Below are positions 12,781-24,260 of a DNA stretch of 64,000 bases, piece after piece. The stretch comes from Phyto melanocephala (lineage: Eukaryota > Arthropoda > Insecta > Diptera > Rhinophoridae). The number at the start of each line of letters is the position of its first letter. Positions within the stretch are counted from its first letter, which is position 1. Where the stretch lies: NCBI GenBank assembly GCA_941918925.1, contig OW799234.1, positions 122,195,895 through 122,259,894 on the forward strand, in the 5' to 3' direction. Both the position numbers and the translations under genes were made by a program. Under the pieces are notes generated by a model, which was not told the origin of the DNA, did no database searches, and worked only from the letters and a program-made list of their open reading frames with translations.

Positions 12781-13096
12781 GCTGCTCCATTTGGATTTAT
12801 ATTTTTAGTGGATTCAACCTGGTCATAATACGTTTACCCGCTTTGATTGTCTACGAATTACTGCGGCACTATTTTTAAAGGCTTGTGCTGATTGTAAATG
12901 GTAAAGTTTTATATTTTATCTGTATTGTTTATAAAGTGATAAAATACAACAACTACTCAGTACATCTGTTTGTACTATATTGGCGCCATCTACTGTTTAG
13001 TAGCTGATTTTTACTACCCAGTTACCCAAATAACCAAAACGTTAAAATTTTATTAGATAAATTACATTTTAAAAAATTACATTTCATTATTAAATT

Positions 13097-13984
13097 ATGG
13101 ATTGCCAGAACAAAAATTGTAACGTTTCGGGTAATGACCGCTTGATATCACGTTGGTTGTGTCTTGGAACCTATCACTTAAAATGTAGTGGACTGAAAGC
13201 GCGTGATGCAGATGCGCTTGCTGATCCTACTAAATCCCTACAATGGAATTGTCCTCATTGTAAAAATATAAATGTTGAATTTTACAAATTCTTCAAAAGT
13301 TATAAAGAGCAGTTCGATCAACTAAATAAGGACTTCTTATCTGTTCGATCTAAATTTTTAAAATTTGGTGAACTTTTCACAAATTTTCCGAATTTAGATA
13401 AATTTGCTGACGTTCAACAAAATTCTTCACCTAAGAGGAAAAAATCTACAAGAAATCCAATCCCTTCAATAACAATATCAAAAGCGGCTTCTCATAATTC
13501 AGTAGAATACGATGATTTGTCTCCTTCACCTTGCATGGAGCAAAACAACTTGATTGTATCTGAAGTTATCACTCCGTTAAATACTATACCCCTTGAATTA
13601 AATAGTAATTCACCTACTACATCTTTTTCATCAGCTGCATCTTTAATTTCTGATAATACTGTACCAACTAAAGCCGTCAGAGAACTTCGTACAATTCCGC
13701 CAAGAAAAACTATATTTGCTACTCGTTTTCTTCTTGAAACAACTGTTGATGATGTTAAAAACTACCTATTATCTAAATTTAATAATAATCTACCTGCTAA
13801 CATAAATATTTTTAAAATTAATTCAAGAAATAGAGCCTCGTTCAAAATAATTGTCCCACTCGAATATTTTGAACAAATCGTAAACGTAAATTTTTGGCCA
13901 AACCATACACTAGTACGTGAATTTATTTATCGTGATGAAAACTTAGCTCGTATTCCAACATCTAATCAAACTTCAAAAAACTAA
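13097..13984 (+). CDS. LINE ORF1: PHD-like zinc finger, nucleic-acid chaperone-type protein
   Basis: 295 residues, stop TAA at 13982..13984. The N-terminus has a Cys/His array resembling a PHD finger (C3, C8, C22, H27, C30, then CPHC at about 53-56), as in ORF1 of several CR1/Jockey-clade elements. The middle is Ser/Pro-rich and low complexity. The C-terminal ~100 residues (TIFATRFLLETTVDDVKNYL onward) look like an RNA-binding fold of the kind seen in ORF1 proteins. It overlaps ORF2 by one base. The function is inferred from element type, not from a motif match I can prove. Confidence 0.8.
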   Translation: MDCQNKNCNVSGNDRLISRWLCLGTYHLKCSGLKARDADALADPTKSLQWNCPHCKNINVEFYKFFKSYKEQFDQLNKDFLSVRSKFLKFGELFTNFPNLDKFADVQQNSSPKRKKSTRNPIPSITISKAASHNSVEYDDLSPSPCMEQNNLIVSEVITPLNTIPLELNSNSPTTSFSSAASLISDNTVPTKAVRELRTIPPRKTIFATRFLLETTVDDVKNYLLSKFNNNLPANINIFKINSRNRASFKIIVPLEYFEQIVNVNFWPNHTLVREFIYRDENLARIPTSNQTSKN

Positions 13985-16845
13985 TGCAAAATTCTACCCT
14001 TAACATTATTTATCAAAATGCAAATGGAATGAATACTAAGCTTACTGATATGTTCCTTAACAGCTTTGACTGCGAATTTCATGTTGCTGCATTTACTGAA
14101 ACCTAGCTTACTAATAATACTAATAACTCTGAAATTTTTTGTAGTAAATATCAAGTTTTTAGACGTGATAGAATTGGCAAACGTGGTGGTGGTGTTTTAA
14201 TTGCTGTTTCCTGTTTGTATCCTGCTGAACAGTTATTATTTGTAAATTCATCTGATATTGAATTTATCGCTGTTGTAATACAAATTCAAAATATATCGCT
14301 CTTTATTACCTGCTCATATATACCTCCAAACTCTGATCCACAACTTTATGGTGAACATGTTTTGTTAATAAAATCCGTTGCAGATAAACTAAAGTCAGCT
14401 GATTTTTTGATGATTTTTGGTGATTTTAATATTCCGACTGCATCCTGGATTACATCAGATGATACAGATTTCTTTGTACCGATTACATCACATGATTGGA
14501 GTCAAGATTTTTTCAATAGCCTGACGAATTTAAGTGTCTTTCAAATAAATAAAATTTTTAATTACAACAACCGCTTATTGGATCTCGTATTTGTAAATAA
14601 TCCCTCTCTATTCGACGTATCTAGGACTAACCCCTTATTTATTCCTGAGGACCGACACCATCCTACATTGTTAATTTCTACACCATTGCCTCAAAAGGAA
14701 ACTGTTCACACTGTATCTGAGTCGCTCTGTTTTAAACGTACGAACTACCATATGTTAAATAACTTGTTACATAATATTAACTGGTTTAAAATTCTTGCTT
14801 TTTCTTATAATGGTAGTAATTTTGATCAAATCGTGTTGAAATTTTACTCAGTTCTCTTCAGTTGTTTATCAGCAAGCACCCCATTGTTAAAAAAGGTAAC
14901 CTCAAATCGTCCTCCATGGTATTCCCGTACTTTAACCTGGTTAAAAAATCGTAAAAACCGTTTATATAAAAAGTTCATGAAGAGCAAAACCCTTATTGAT
15001 CGTAGCTATTATTTAATAGCTCAAAGCCGTTATATTTTTGAAAACAAAAAATGTTATGCATCGTATATAAACAAAATGAAATTTTACTTTAAAAAGAATC
15101 CGAAAATGTTTTATAATTTTGTCAACTCCAAACGTAGAGTTTCAACGTATCCAACTACTATGAAAATGAATAATGTTGTTTATTCTAATAATGCAGATAT
15201 TGCCAATTCTTTTGCTGATTTCTTCGCCTCTACTTTTTCTGCAAAAACGTTCCATAGTTCAATTTATCCTTATGATATTACTTCGTCTTCATCAATTAAT
15301 ATATCGTCTTTAGATGTCGATACTGTCTTAAAAAGCCTGAGAAGTATAAAAAATTGTTATAAACCTGGTCCTGATGGTATTCCTAGCTGCATATTAAAAA
15401 ATTGTGCCGACGTTTTGGCTATTCCTATCACTCATCTATTTAACAGTTCTTTGAAATTTGGTATATTTCCTAAATGTTGGAAAGATTCATTTATCATCCC
15501 CCTTCATAAATCTGGTAGCCGTAGTGATGTTACTAATTATAGAGCAATAGCTAAACTTAACTCCATTCCTAAACTGTTTGAAAAAATATTAACGGACATC
15601 CTAACTACCCAAATATCAACAATTCTTTCTCCAGCACAACATGGTTTTTGTAAAGGTAGATCTACATCCACAAACCTAATGGAACTGACGTCCTTCATCA
15701 ATACCGGATTCTGTAATGGTAACCAAACTGATGTAGTCTATACTGATTTCAGTAAAGCCTTCGATAAGGTTAACCATGACTTATTGTTAGTGAAGCTCAA
15801 AAAATTAGGGTTTCCGGTTAACCTTTTAAAATGGATTAGTTCTTATTTAAAGGATCGGAGACAATGTGTTTTTTATAATGATTCTATATCAAAACATATT
15901 GAAGTAACTTCCGGAGTTCCTCAGGGAAGTCACCTCGGCCCCATCTTATTTTTATTGCTTATAAATGATCTTCCAAAGGCTATTCAATACAGCAATATTT
16001 TAATGTTTGCTGATGATGTTAAACTTTATTCATGGATTAGAACTGTTGGCGACTGTTTTTATCTCCAAGCTGATTTAAATAATTTTTTTAATTGGTGTAC
16101 GGTAAATCTTATGGAATTGAATTTAACAAAATGCAAATCTATGACTTTCTGCAGATATTCACCGATTTCGAATGTTTACTCTCTAAATGGCTATAATTTG
16201 AATGTTGTTGATTCGTTTTTGGATCTTGGAATTCTCTTTGATGTAAAAATTAATTTCAACTCACATGTAATAATGACAGTAAATAAAGCTTATGGTGTAT
16301 TAAGTTTCATAAAGCGTTGGGCGAAGGAATTTAATGATCCTTATGTAACAAAAAATCTATTCACGTCATTGGTAAGACCTTTACTGGAATATGGATCAGT
16401 AATTTGGGATCCCCAATATGATGTTTATATTCAAAAACTTGAATCAGTCCAAAAACAATTTTTGCTGTTCTGTCTTCGTAACCTTCGTTGGAATCCTAAT
16501 ACAAACTTACCGTCATACCGTAGTCGTTTACTACTCATTGCGCTCCCAACGTTACAAAGCCGAAGAATTGTTTCCAATATTGCATTTGTCATAAATATAA
16601 TTCAAGGCAAAATTGATTCTACATATCTTCGACATAAAATATGCATCAATGTTCCTAATAGGCAGCTTAGATTTTATGAACCGTTATATGTACCATTTCA
16701 TAGATCAAACTACATTAACTTTGATCCAATTAGAAGAATTTGTGCTGAGGTAAATAAGTTCTATGTTCACATTGACTTCTCTGATAATGTTGCTGTAACA
16801 AGTGGAAAGCTGATAAGATTTCTAAACTCAAATGCATACGTTTAA
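13984..16845 (+). pseudogene. LINE ORF2: endonuclease-reverse transcriptase, one nonsense codon
   Basis: The start ATG at 13984 shares its A with the ORF1 stop (TAATG). The frame is open for 953 codons except for TAG at 14104..14106, in the endonuclease motif FTET*L, where Trp is usual (TGG to TAG). Endonuclease signs: QNANGMN, GKRGGGVLIAV, SYIPP, GDFNIP, LDLVF, then the histidine block EDRHHP. RT signs: YTDFSKAFDKVNH, SGVPQGSHLGPILF, catalytic FADD at 16005..16016, and a thumb with KCKSMTF. No RNase H follows. Apart from the one stop the protein looks complete, so the insertion is recent or the stop is a sequencing error. Confidence 0.88.
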
Positions 16846-17429
16846 TGTTGTTTTTATTTTTCTTTATTTTTGTAATTAAATTAAAAATGTTGCTCAACTG
16901 TAAATATTATTATGTTGATTAAATTAAATAAATAAAATAAAAATAAATAAAAAATAAAATAATATTATCTAAAAGAATAAATGTGATTATGAATCAATCC
17001 ATAGTTATGCGCATTATCTGCTGATATTTTTTTTAGAATTTTGGAAACGTTTTCTGATGTTACTCTTTTCATGTTGACTTGTATACTGAGAAAAAGTCAA
17101 AAAATATTTCATTCGTATGACAGATAGTTTAACAGGTATCCCTATCAAAAGCTCTATATGTTCGAAAGAAACACGCTTTATTTATATGATAAAAAATATT
17201 TTATATTTTGTGTCCTTTAAAAATGTAATACCTTAAAAAAAAAACAAAAGTTTAGAAAGCTAAATACAGAGTAAGCAATTTTACAACATTTGCCTTGTAG
17301 ATTATTGGCTACATTGAGTATTTCTTTTCCATTTTAAAGAGTTAATTTTTATACTATATTTTCTTAATACATACATATGAGTTTCTTTTTTTTATAAAAT
17401 ATTTTATTTTTACTCTTTTTTCTTTACAG

Positions 17430-18575
17430 GTTTACTCTATCGTACATACTACTTTGTTCGGTCGCGTGGTTTCTTTACTTTCTCGTCGATGGCGGCTCTG
17501 AAGACTTTTGGCGCCCTATATCAAGTTCCTTTTCTCTACTGTCACTTATAACAATCGTGGCCATGTGCTTTACCCATTGGGATATGTATCGAGCAAATCA
17601 TGTTGTCACATCCGCCATAACGGCTGCCATACTTTGTGCCACATCATTAATATTTCTAACATACACCGGTAGAGCTTTTAGTCCACTGGGCCATTTTGCC
17701 ATTTGTTTGGAAATTGTGCTGCTTATATACACCGCTATACCAATGACATTGTGGTTGAGTGCAACAATAGCGATAACCTATACCATACTCTTCGAAGTCG
17801 TAACACACATGGTAGTGGCGGAAAATGCTGTTCACGGAGCAGCGGCAGAGTTTAGTTATAAAATATTATGCTTAAGAATATTGTGTCATTTTAGCGTGCA
17901 TTTGGTAGGATTACATGTGCTAATAATGAATTTAGTGCGTATGCGTGGTACCTTTATGAAAGTGGGTCAAAATTTATTAGTCAGACGGCAGTTGGAAATG
18001 GAGAAGCAATTGAAAGAGAAAATGATACATTCCGTAATGCCACCAAAAGTGGCAAATATACTGCTGAACGAAGGTGGTATAGAGGGAAATAGTGATGGTT
18101 GTTCGACTAAGCCAGAGTCCCATTATATGCGCCCACGGCCATCAAATGATGTCAAGTCCTTATTTCGTCCCTTTCACATGCACAGTATGGAAAATGTTAG
18201 TATTTTATTTGCCGATATTGTTGGCTTTACGAAAATGTCTTCAACGAAAACCGCCGAACAGTTGGTGGAGATTTTGAATGATCTCTTTGAAAGATTCGAT
18301 GACTTGTGTACCCTGAATGGTTGCGAAAAAATCTCCACACTCGGCGATTGTTACTATTGTGTATCGGGTTGTCCGGAGCCCCGACCTGATCATGCGATAT
18401 GTTGTGTAGAAATGGGTCTTGGAATGATAGATGCTATGCGTTGTTTTGATGCTCAACGTCATGAAGGTGTTAAAATGCGTGTGGGTGTTCACACTGGCAC
18501 GGTCTTGTGTGGCATAGTTGGAACAAGAAGAGTCAAGTTTGACGTTTGGAGTAATGATGTTTCGTTAGCAAACAA
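17430..18575 (+). CDS. Ac13E: Ac13E exon a: first membrane cassette and most of C1
   Basis: The acceptor TTTACAG ends at 17429 and the donor GTCAGT starts at 18576. Reading is open through the acceptor: about 42 residues precede the first internal Met at 17557, including the first helix ([17 protein letters not shown]), so 17557 is not the true start. The exon ends inside a codon in the C1 motif [12 protein letters not shown]. Confidence 0.93.
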
Positions 18576-21500
18576 GTCAGTATTGAAAATTATTTAATAC
18601 TTAAATTTTTTATTAATTTAATTTTTAATTTAAGAATGGAATCTTCCGGTAAACCTGAACAAGTGCATATATCCGAAGTAACAGCAAGTTTTTTAGGTGA
18701 AGCATATTATTTAGATGAAGGAGAGGAAGTTTTCGGTTAGTTAAAAAAAAATCTTAAACCTAGATACAACATTTCATTCTAATTGATTCATTTATATTAA
18801 ACTTTTTAGGTCATCGCACACACTTTGTAGTGGGCCGTCGGAAAGACATCTCTCGTGCTAACAGTTTATGCACCAGCGCGCAGGCCAACTCTGCCAGCAG
18901 TCATTTACAGCTGCCTAGCGTACCGGGACAACCCAACTCCTTATCTCAAAGTGCTACCAACATCTCTGTTATTCATCCTAATGTACCACCCGCTTCGCCT
19001 GTTGGTCAACTTTCGTCATCCTTAAATCCCTCCCCAGTTCTCTCCATACGACCAAGACTGACTTCGATAAGCATGAAATTGCGTAAAAAATCACAATCTC
19101 GAGATATGGATGTGGAACGTGGCATAATACATCCTGCGGCAGCCGGTATACCCCCGGTTATAGTGTGCAGAGAAAGACCAAAGATTATAATAACAACGAA
19201 AAGTTTACCAGGCAGTTTGGATTCTGAAAATGAACCAGACCTGGAAAATGACGAAAATCAAGATGCCAATAAAAATGCGAAATCTTCTCGACCATTAGCG
19301 AATGGTAGACCAAAGATACGCTTAAAAGTGTGGAAAGTTCCACGATTCCTTAAGAAGTTGGAAGACATTGGAAAGACAAATGAAAAATCTACAAACACTG
19401 AAGTGTGCATTAGTTTAATGCAGCCTGTATTAAAGACTCCCACGGGTATTGATGAAACTGTAGCATTTATAGAACCCAATAATTATCAAACACTTCCTAC
19501 AATGGTAATTGAAAATAACAAACCCAATTCTAATATGCTGGAAATACCGCATAAACCAGTGATTCATCATGTGGCCACCTCGACGGGCATTAGTTGTACT
19601 GTTAATCGTTCGCCAGATGCTAGTTGTTGCTCACCTGGTCAATACTCCATGTTTGATGACATTATAGATATAAGATCGTATATAAGTCAGTCTCGCAGTG
19701 ATATTTCGCCATTTGGTAGATCTGGCAGTTATCGTTCACAGTGTGGTAGAAGTGGACAATCAGAAACATCACCCTCGCCTAGGCCTAGATCTTCCACTTT
19801 GACGGCCGCCAATGCGGAAGTAGGTAATAATACTAATGTTGCACAACCACTTATAGTACCTGGTGCTCCTACGGCACATCAATCTACTCACTCCCGCAAC
19901 TCCAGCATTTGGCCGGATGGTTTAAGTATATGCCCCTCGGCCACTTCGAGAAAAGATTCTGGCATTAAAAGTAATTCCCGCAGATCTTCAATACAACAAC
20001 AAATATATGCTCTAAATCAAACCGCTATAAGTACACACCGTGTTTCAGGCTATTTTACAAGTTCAACTTCCAGCATCTCAAATTTAGGAGAAAATTTACC
20101 CAACATGTCACTACCTCCAGCAGTTATGCCACCCCCTCCACCACACGATTTTGCAACGGGTCAAGTTGCAGATCCTCTGGCTGCCTGTTTACAGCAATTA
20201 CGCAAACAATCAGATCTACAGCTGATACGCTGCGTTCGTGATAATGCCAAATCCCAAAGAAGTTATCTAGTCAAACCTCCGCTGCGCAGGTTTAGTTTAT
20301 ACTTCAAGTCCCGCCAAATGGAAAAAGACTTTCGTTCGAAAGCCCATAGATTCGGTAATGAAAATGAAACAGAAGGTCCTCCCACATTAGCCACACCCAG
20401 ATATAATACTTACATTGATATTTTCGTTGGTTTGGCAGTTTATTTATGTATTTCCGTGTCGCTATTTCTTATGACGCCCAATACCGTTACGCCGAGTTTT
20501 CGTCTGTGGGTATCTCTATTTACCTGTTTTACGGCTATACAAATCTTTGCTTTATTTCTATTCACACGTCAAATGTGTCGTAGGCATCCCTCACACAACA
20601 GGACGAAATTGGCCAATACCGAGTCGTGTGCGGATCGTATTTTTGAAGCCATTTCCAGCTGGTATCCCTGGCACATATGTTTGGCAATTTTAATGGCCAT
20701 GCCAGTCATACTTATTATAGCTAACTTTCTGCTCTTGGATCTGAATGAATTGGAGGCTTTCGAATATCATTATGGATTTCTGATATTTGTCTGCATAGTT
20801 CACTTCTGTAACTTTACACAACTGAACTGTTGGATGCGTAATATTTTAGCATTTTTGGCAGCTCTTTGTTTTGTGGGCATAGCAGTGTCTCAACTATTGG
20901 TCTATTCAAATCGTGCCGACACTACCGAGTCCCCATCTGTACTAAGTGCCACCCGTGTGCCCAGTGTCAGCCGTAATGTGGCCAAATACATAATTGAAGA
21001 AATAAAATGGTTTCAGGACTATCATGTCGAAATTTATCTGGATTTGTTTCTTATACTAGTCTTAGTTTGGTTTCTGAATAGAGAATTTGAAATTGGCTAT
21101 CGTCTCACATTCTACGGCAATGCCGTTGCCAACCAGGATAAGATTCGTGTTCAGAATATGAAAAACCAAGCTGATATGTTGCTACACAACATTATACCCA
21201 AACATGTCGCCGAACATTTAAAAAATACCGCCAAATATTCCGAAAATCATCATAATGTTGGTATTATATTTGCCTCCATAGTCAACTTCAATGAAATGTA
21301 CGATGAAAGCTATCTGGGAGGCAAAGAATATCTGCGTGTCCTTAACGAGCTAATTGGAGACTTTGATGAGTTGCTCTCCCGGCCGGAATTCAAGAGTGTG
21401 GAGAAAATTAAAACAATAGGCTCGACTTTTATGGCAGCTAGCGGTTTAGATCCCAATCATCGTGGTGATGGCAATGAACATTTATATGCTCTTATGGAAT

Positions 21501-21901
21501 TTTCTATAGCCATGCAGGGTGTGGTAGATGCCTTCAATAAAGATCTATTGGAATTTAATTTGATTTTACGCATAGGTTTCAATGTGGGCGATGTAACGGC
21601 CGGCGTTATTGGCACCAGCAAACTTCATTACGACATCTGGGGTGATGCTGTTAATGTGGCATCACGTATGGATTCTACTGGTATCTCGAATCGAATACAA
21701 GTGGGCAAGGATTGTTTGCCCTTTCTGGAACTAAAATATGTATTTGAACCTCGCGGCAGTGTTTATGTTAAGGGTAAAGACAATATGGAAGTATTTTTAT
21801 TTACCAGACGAAAACCCGATCTGTTAGGTGACGACGAAGAAGAGGAGGAAAACAACAGTTCCCAACTAGAAAACGGTAAACAAGACGCCAGTTTTAGTTA
21901 A
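17430..21901 (+). CDS. Ac13E: Membrane adenylyl cyclase, AC9 type (Ac13E ortholog), N-terminus missing
   Basis: Makes cAMP from ATP at the plasma membrane, normally under G-protein control. The coding parts 17430..18575, 18635..18735 and 18810..21901 join in frame across GT..AG introns of 59 and 74 bp and give 1445 residues after a split first codon. Order: six membrane helices, C1 domain, Ser/Pro-rich linker of several hundred residues, six more helices, C2 domain, acidic tail. C1 has both metal aspartates (FADIVGFT, codon 18214; TLGDCYYC, codon 18346). C2 has the adenine-site lysine (EKIKTIGS, codon 21410) and the YDIWG..NVASR set (Asp codon 21632, Asn 21653, Arg 21665). FRPF before C1 and the [10 protein letters not shown] stretch are AC9-like. 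The first base completes a codon begun in an upstream exon that I did not find. The orthology call rests on remembered family sequences; membership of class III cyclases is certain. Confidence 0.95.
18635..18735 (+). CDS. Ac13E: Ac13E exon b: end of C1 catalytic core
   Basis: This 101-bp exon is too short to stand out as an ORF. It encodes [20 protein letters not shown] and the acidic run after it, the expected continuation of C1 after the SLAN motif. The acceptor TTTAAG ends at 18634 and the donor GTTAGT starts at 18736. Both junctions keep frame (AA|A, then G|GT). Confidence 0.9.
18810..21901 (+). CDS. Ac13E: Ac13E exon c: linker, second membrane cassette, C2, stop
   Basis: The acceptor TTTTTAG ends at 18809 and the stop TAA is 21899..21901. 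One 3.1-kb exon holds the low-complexity C1b linker (about 18.9-20.3 kb, rich in Ser, Pro and Asn), six hydrophobic helices (about 20.4-21.1 kb) and the whole C2 domain (about 21.2-21.8 kb). It ends in an acidic run (DDEEEEENN). The reading frame is open upstream of the GTG at 18830, so that codon is internal Val. Confidence 0.93.
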
Positions 21902-23134
21902 ACGAAAGCTAGGAAAGGTTTAATTTTACTAAACAAAATACATAAGTATGACGGATTTCAAAAAAAAAAAGTGACAAAGTTAAAGAATTACAGGAATTTT
22001 CTTGAAAAGTTTTTGTTTTTCGGCAGAATTTTCATAAGCTGCTAAAACACTAATTCTTAATCAATAAAGAAAATGCCTAGCCGTGGTTGGACAAACGTAT
22101 ATTTACATAGGCTTGAAAGTATTCAAAATGCTAATGGAGAAACCATTGCGAAAACAAATGCATTTTACAAAACAATAGAAACGATTTCTACTCAAAACTT
22201 TTAAATAAACTAAATACGATATTCCTTCAGGAATTGATCATTTAACTGGACATGTTTTCGTAAATAATCTTTTTCTTAATATGAGAAGTTTTAATATAAA
22301 ACTGTGAACGCCATTAGCTCAATAATTTGTCAAAATATTCAATAACATTTTCTTGATTCATTGTTCGCCATAATACTGACTACGGGGTCAAGATGCCATT
22401 TTAATATTTTTTCATACCGAATAATGTCAAGTGACTTACAATAAAAAAAAGTAATTCCTCAAGAAAATGAGACTCAGTAAAGTGAAAAAAAAGTAGCCGA
22501 GATTTTAGTAAAAACTTTTTAATATGTTGTAATTGACAAACGTTTTCTTGTATCTTTTTACATATGTATACATACATAGTATGTATTAAATTAGTCCTCT
22601 TCAGAAAAATTCTTATTGCAGAAAGTTTAATTCTAAATACGCATTTACTGTCATATGTAAATATACGAAAGACAAAACAAAAAAAATTTTCAATTACATA
22701 CAATTAGAGCACTGATTTGTACTCCTTTCTCTCGCACACAATTAAAATTAATAGAAAACTTTCAACAACAAAAATATATTAAATACAAACGCAGACTAAA
22801 CTTGAGAAGTGCTGTTCAAATAAATTTGGCAGTGACATTGCTTTCGTAAATCTAAATAAAGTATTGACCCTACAAAGTACTATACTCTAGCTAAATTTTT
22901 AACTAAAACGTTTTGAACCAGTCATTTAACTATTTGTAACGAGACTGTAACATTGACTACTTAGAAATGACAAAACTCACCAGGGTATTTTAGAGTATTT
23001 TGTTTTTCAAACATAAATCTTATTAATATAAAGTGATTAGAGGTTAACTTAAAAATCAGGCTGACCCGTGTAAAATACATGTAAAATTATTTTTAATATG
23101 TGTAAGATGAGTACACACACTAGCCACTCTCTAA
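21902..23134. other. Ac13E 3' UTR then spacer
   Basis: The first ~160-200 nt are probable 3' UTR. A 43-codon ORF starting at the ATG 22072 (MPSRGWTNVYLHRLESIQNA) has no recognised family and is not called a gene. The rest shows nothing. Confidence 0.45.
22063..22068 (+). promoter_or_regulatory. Candidate polyadenylation signal for Ac13E
   Basis: A canonical AATAAA lies about 160 nt after the cyclase stop codon. No transcript data support it, and the hexamer is common by chance in such AT-rich DNA. Confidence 0.35.
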
Positions 23135-23136
23135 TA

Positions 23137-23450
23137 CCATAGACAGACGACAGCGTTAATTTGCATTAAAAGTCTTAATACATAATAAAGTCTACATAGA
23201 TACATACATATGTATGTATGAATTATTATCTCCAATAAAAGATACCATTAAACCTACAAATTTCCACAATTCCCTTTCTCTTATTTCAGAGTGTCCTTCT
23301 GCCATCCCAACTTGTAGCAACATGTTCAGATTTGTGATTGCTAGTGCATTTACAATTTTTACTAAATGCAAAAACTGTCGTCTGTCACAGCAAAATTTTA
23401 ATTTGCATTATGAGATTTTAATGCAAATAAACGCTGTCGTCTGTCTATGG
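23137..23450. mobile_element. 314-bp MITE with TA target site
   Basis: The ends CCATAGACAGACGACAGCGT (left) and the same 20 bases on the other strand (right) form an inverted repeat that continues imperfectly through TTAATTTGCATTAAAA. TA flanks both sides (23135..23136, 23451..23452), pointing to a Tc1/mariner-type transposase. No coding content. Confidence 0.85.
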
Positions 23451-23459
23451 TATAACAAT

Positions 23460-23940
23460 GACTAGTATTTTTCCCTAGTGGTATGATGCCAAATCGTCCC
23501 AGAAATACATAAAAAAGCATTCAGTGCTGTGCTGTGCCCCCTTTATGAAAAATAAAATCTGTTTTTTTAGAAAATCGTATTATTATTGATAATTATTATC
23601 GAACATTACCTAGTTCATCTAGATCTGAAAGTTTTTTAAAAATTTATGCGACTTCAACCCAGATTTAGCTTTGCCTCTGCGCCCACCAGAATCAGAGCAA
23701 ATAACTTTACTAGCTGCTTATCTCATGGAAGTGTTCGGTGCTCTTTGATGGAGTTTTTCGACTTCTTTTGCCTTACCAATAATTCTTTTCTTCTAGATCA
23801 ATGTTTTCTTTTAATGCTTAAGTCTTCCTAACACTGTTTAATGGCTTTTGAAACTGCGACAATGAATATTGAATTTTTTTAAAAGTTATTATTTTTCCAA
23901 ATACTTTTTTCCGCTGTCCATTTATTAAAATGAAAAATTT
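23460..23940 (-). mobile_element. Second copy of the Tc1-like relic
   Basis: Parallel to the copy at 1620..2330: 23640-23940 aligns by eye with about 2030-2340, and 23465-23490 with the CATGCCACTATGGAAAAAAG stretch near 1890. The middle is deleted. The left edge abuts the TA-flanked MITE ending at 23450. Confidence 0.62.
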
Positions 23941-24260
23941 GTTTATCATAAAACAATTTACTAATTATTTAAGATATTCTCTCAATAGTTTCCAACAAAC
24001 AAAATTTTTGAAAACTATTGGAAAGGTATTCCAAAAAATTAAAGGAAATTTTCTATAATATTTAAATTTTTAATCAGGCTTGAGTTCATAAAAAAAAATT
24101 TTATTTGATTAAAAATTTAAATATTAGTTTAAACAGAAAAGTTTGACAAAATAAAAAATTCAATTTGGAAATTTTCTATGCTAATAAAATAATTTTTATT
24201 TTTCGATTGCCCTTAATGTATGTTTGGTGTTAACCAAGTGTTAGCCAAATATATAAGGGA

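Larger units (their letters stand above)
12880..16965 (+). mobile_element. Nearly full-length Jockey/CR1-like non-LTR retrotransposon
   Basis: A LINE in the same orientation as Ac13E and 0.46 kb upstream of its first recognised exon, so probably in a cyclase intron. Order: possible 5' UTR, ORF1 (13097..13984), ORF2 (13984..16845), a short 3' UTR and an A-rich tail (TAAATAAAATAAAAATAAAT-like, 16925..16965). The 5' border is a guess: I could not find a target-site duplication. ORF1 with a PHD-like finger and ORF2 with AP endonuclease plus reverse transcriptase, without RNase H, suggest the CR1/Jockey group. Confidence 0.85.

Noticed and set aside
17557..17559. ATG as the start of the cyclase
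   Set aside because: The frame is open through an intron acceptor at 17429, and the residues before it form the first membrane helix.
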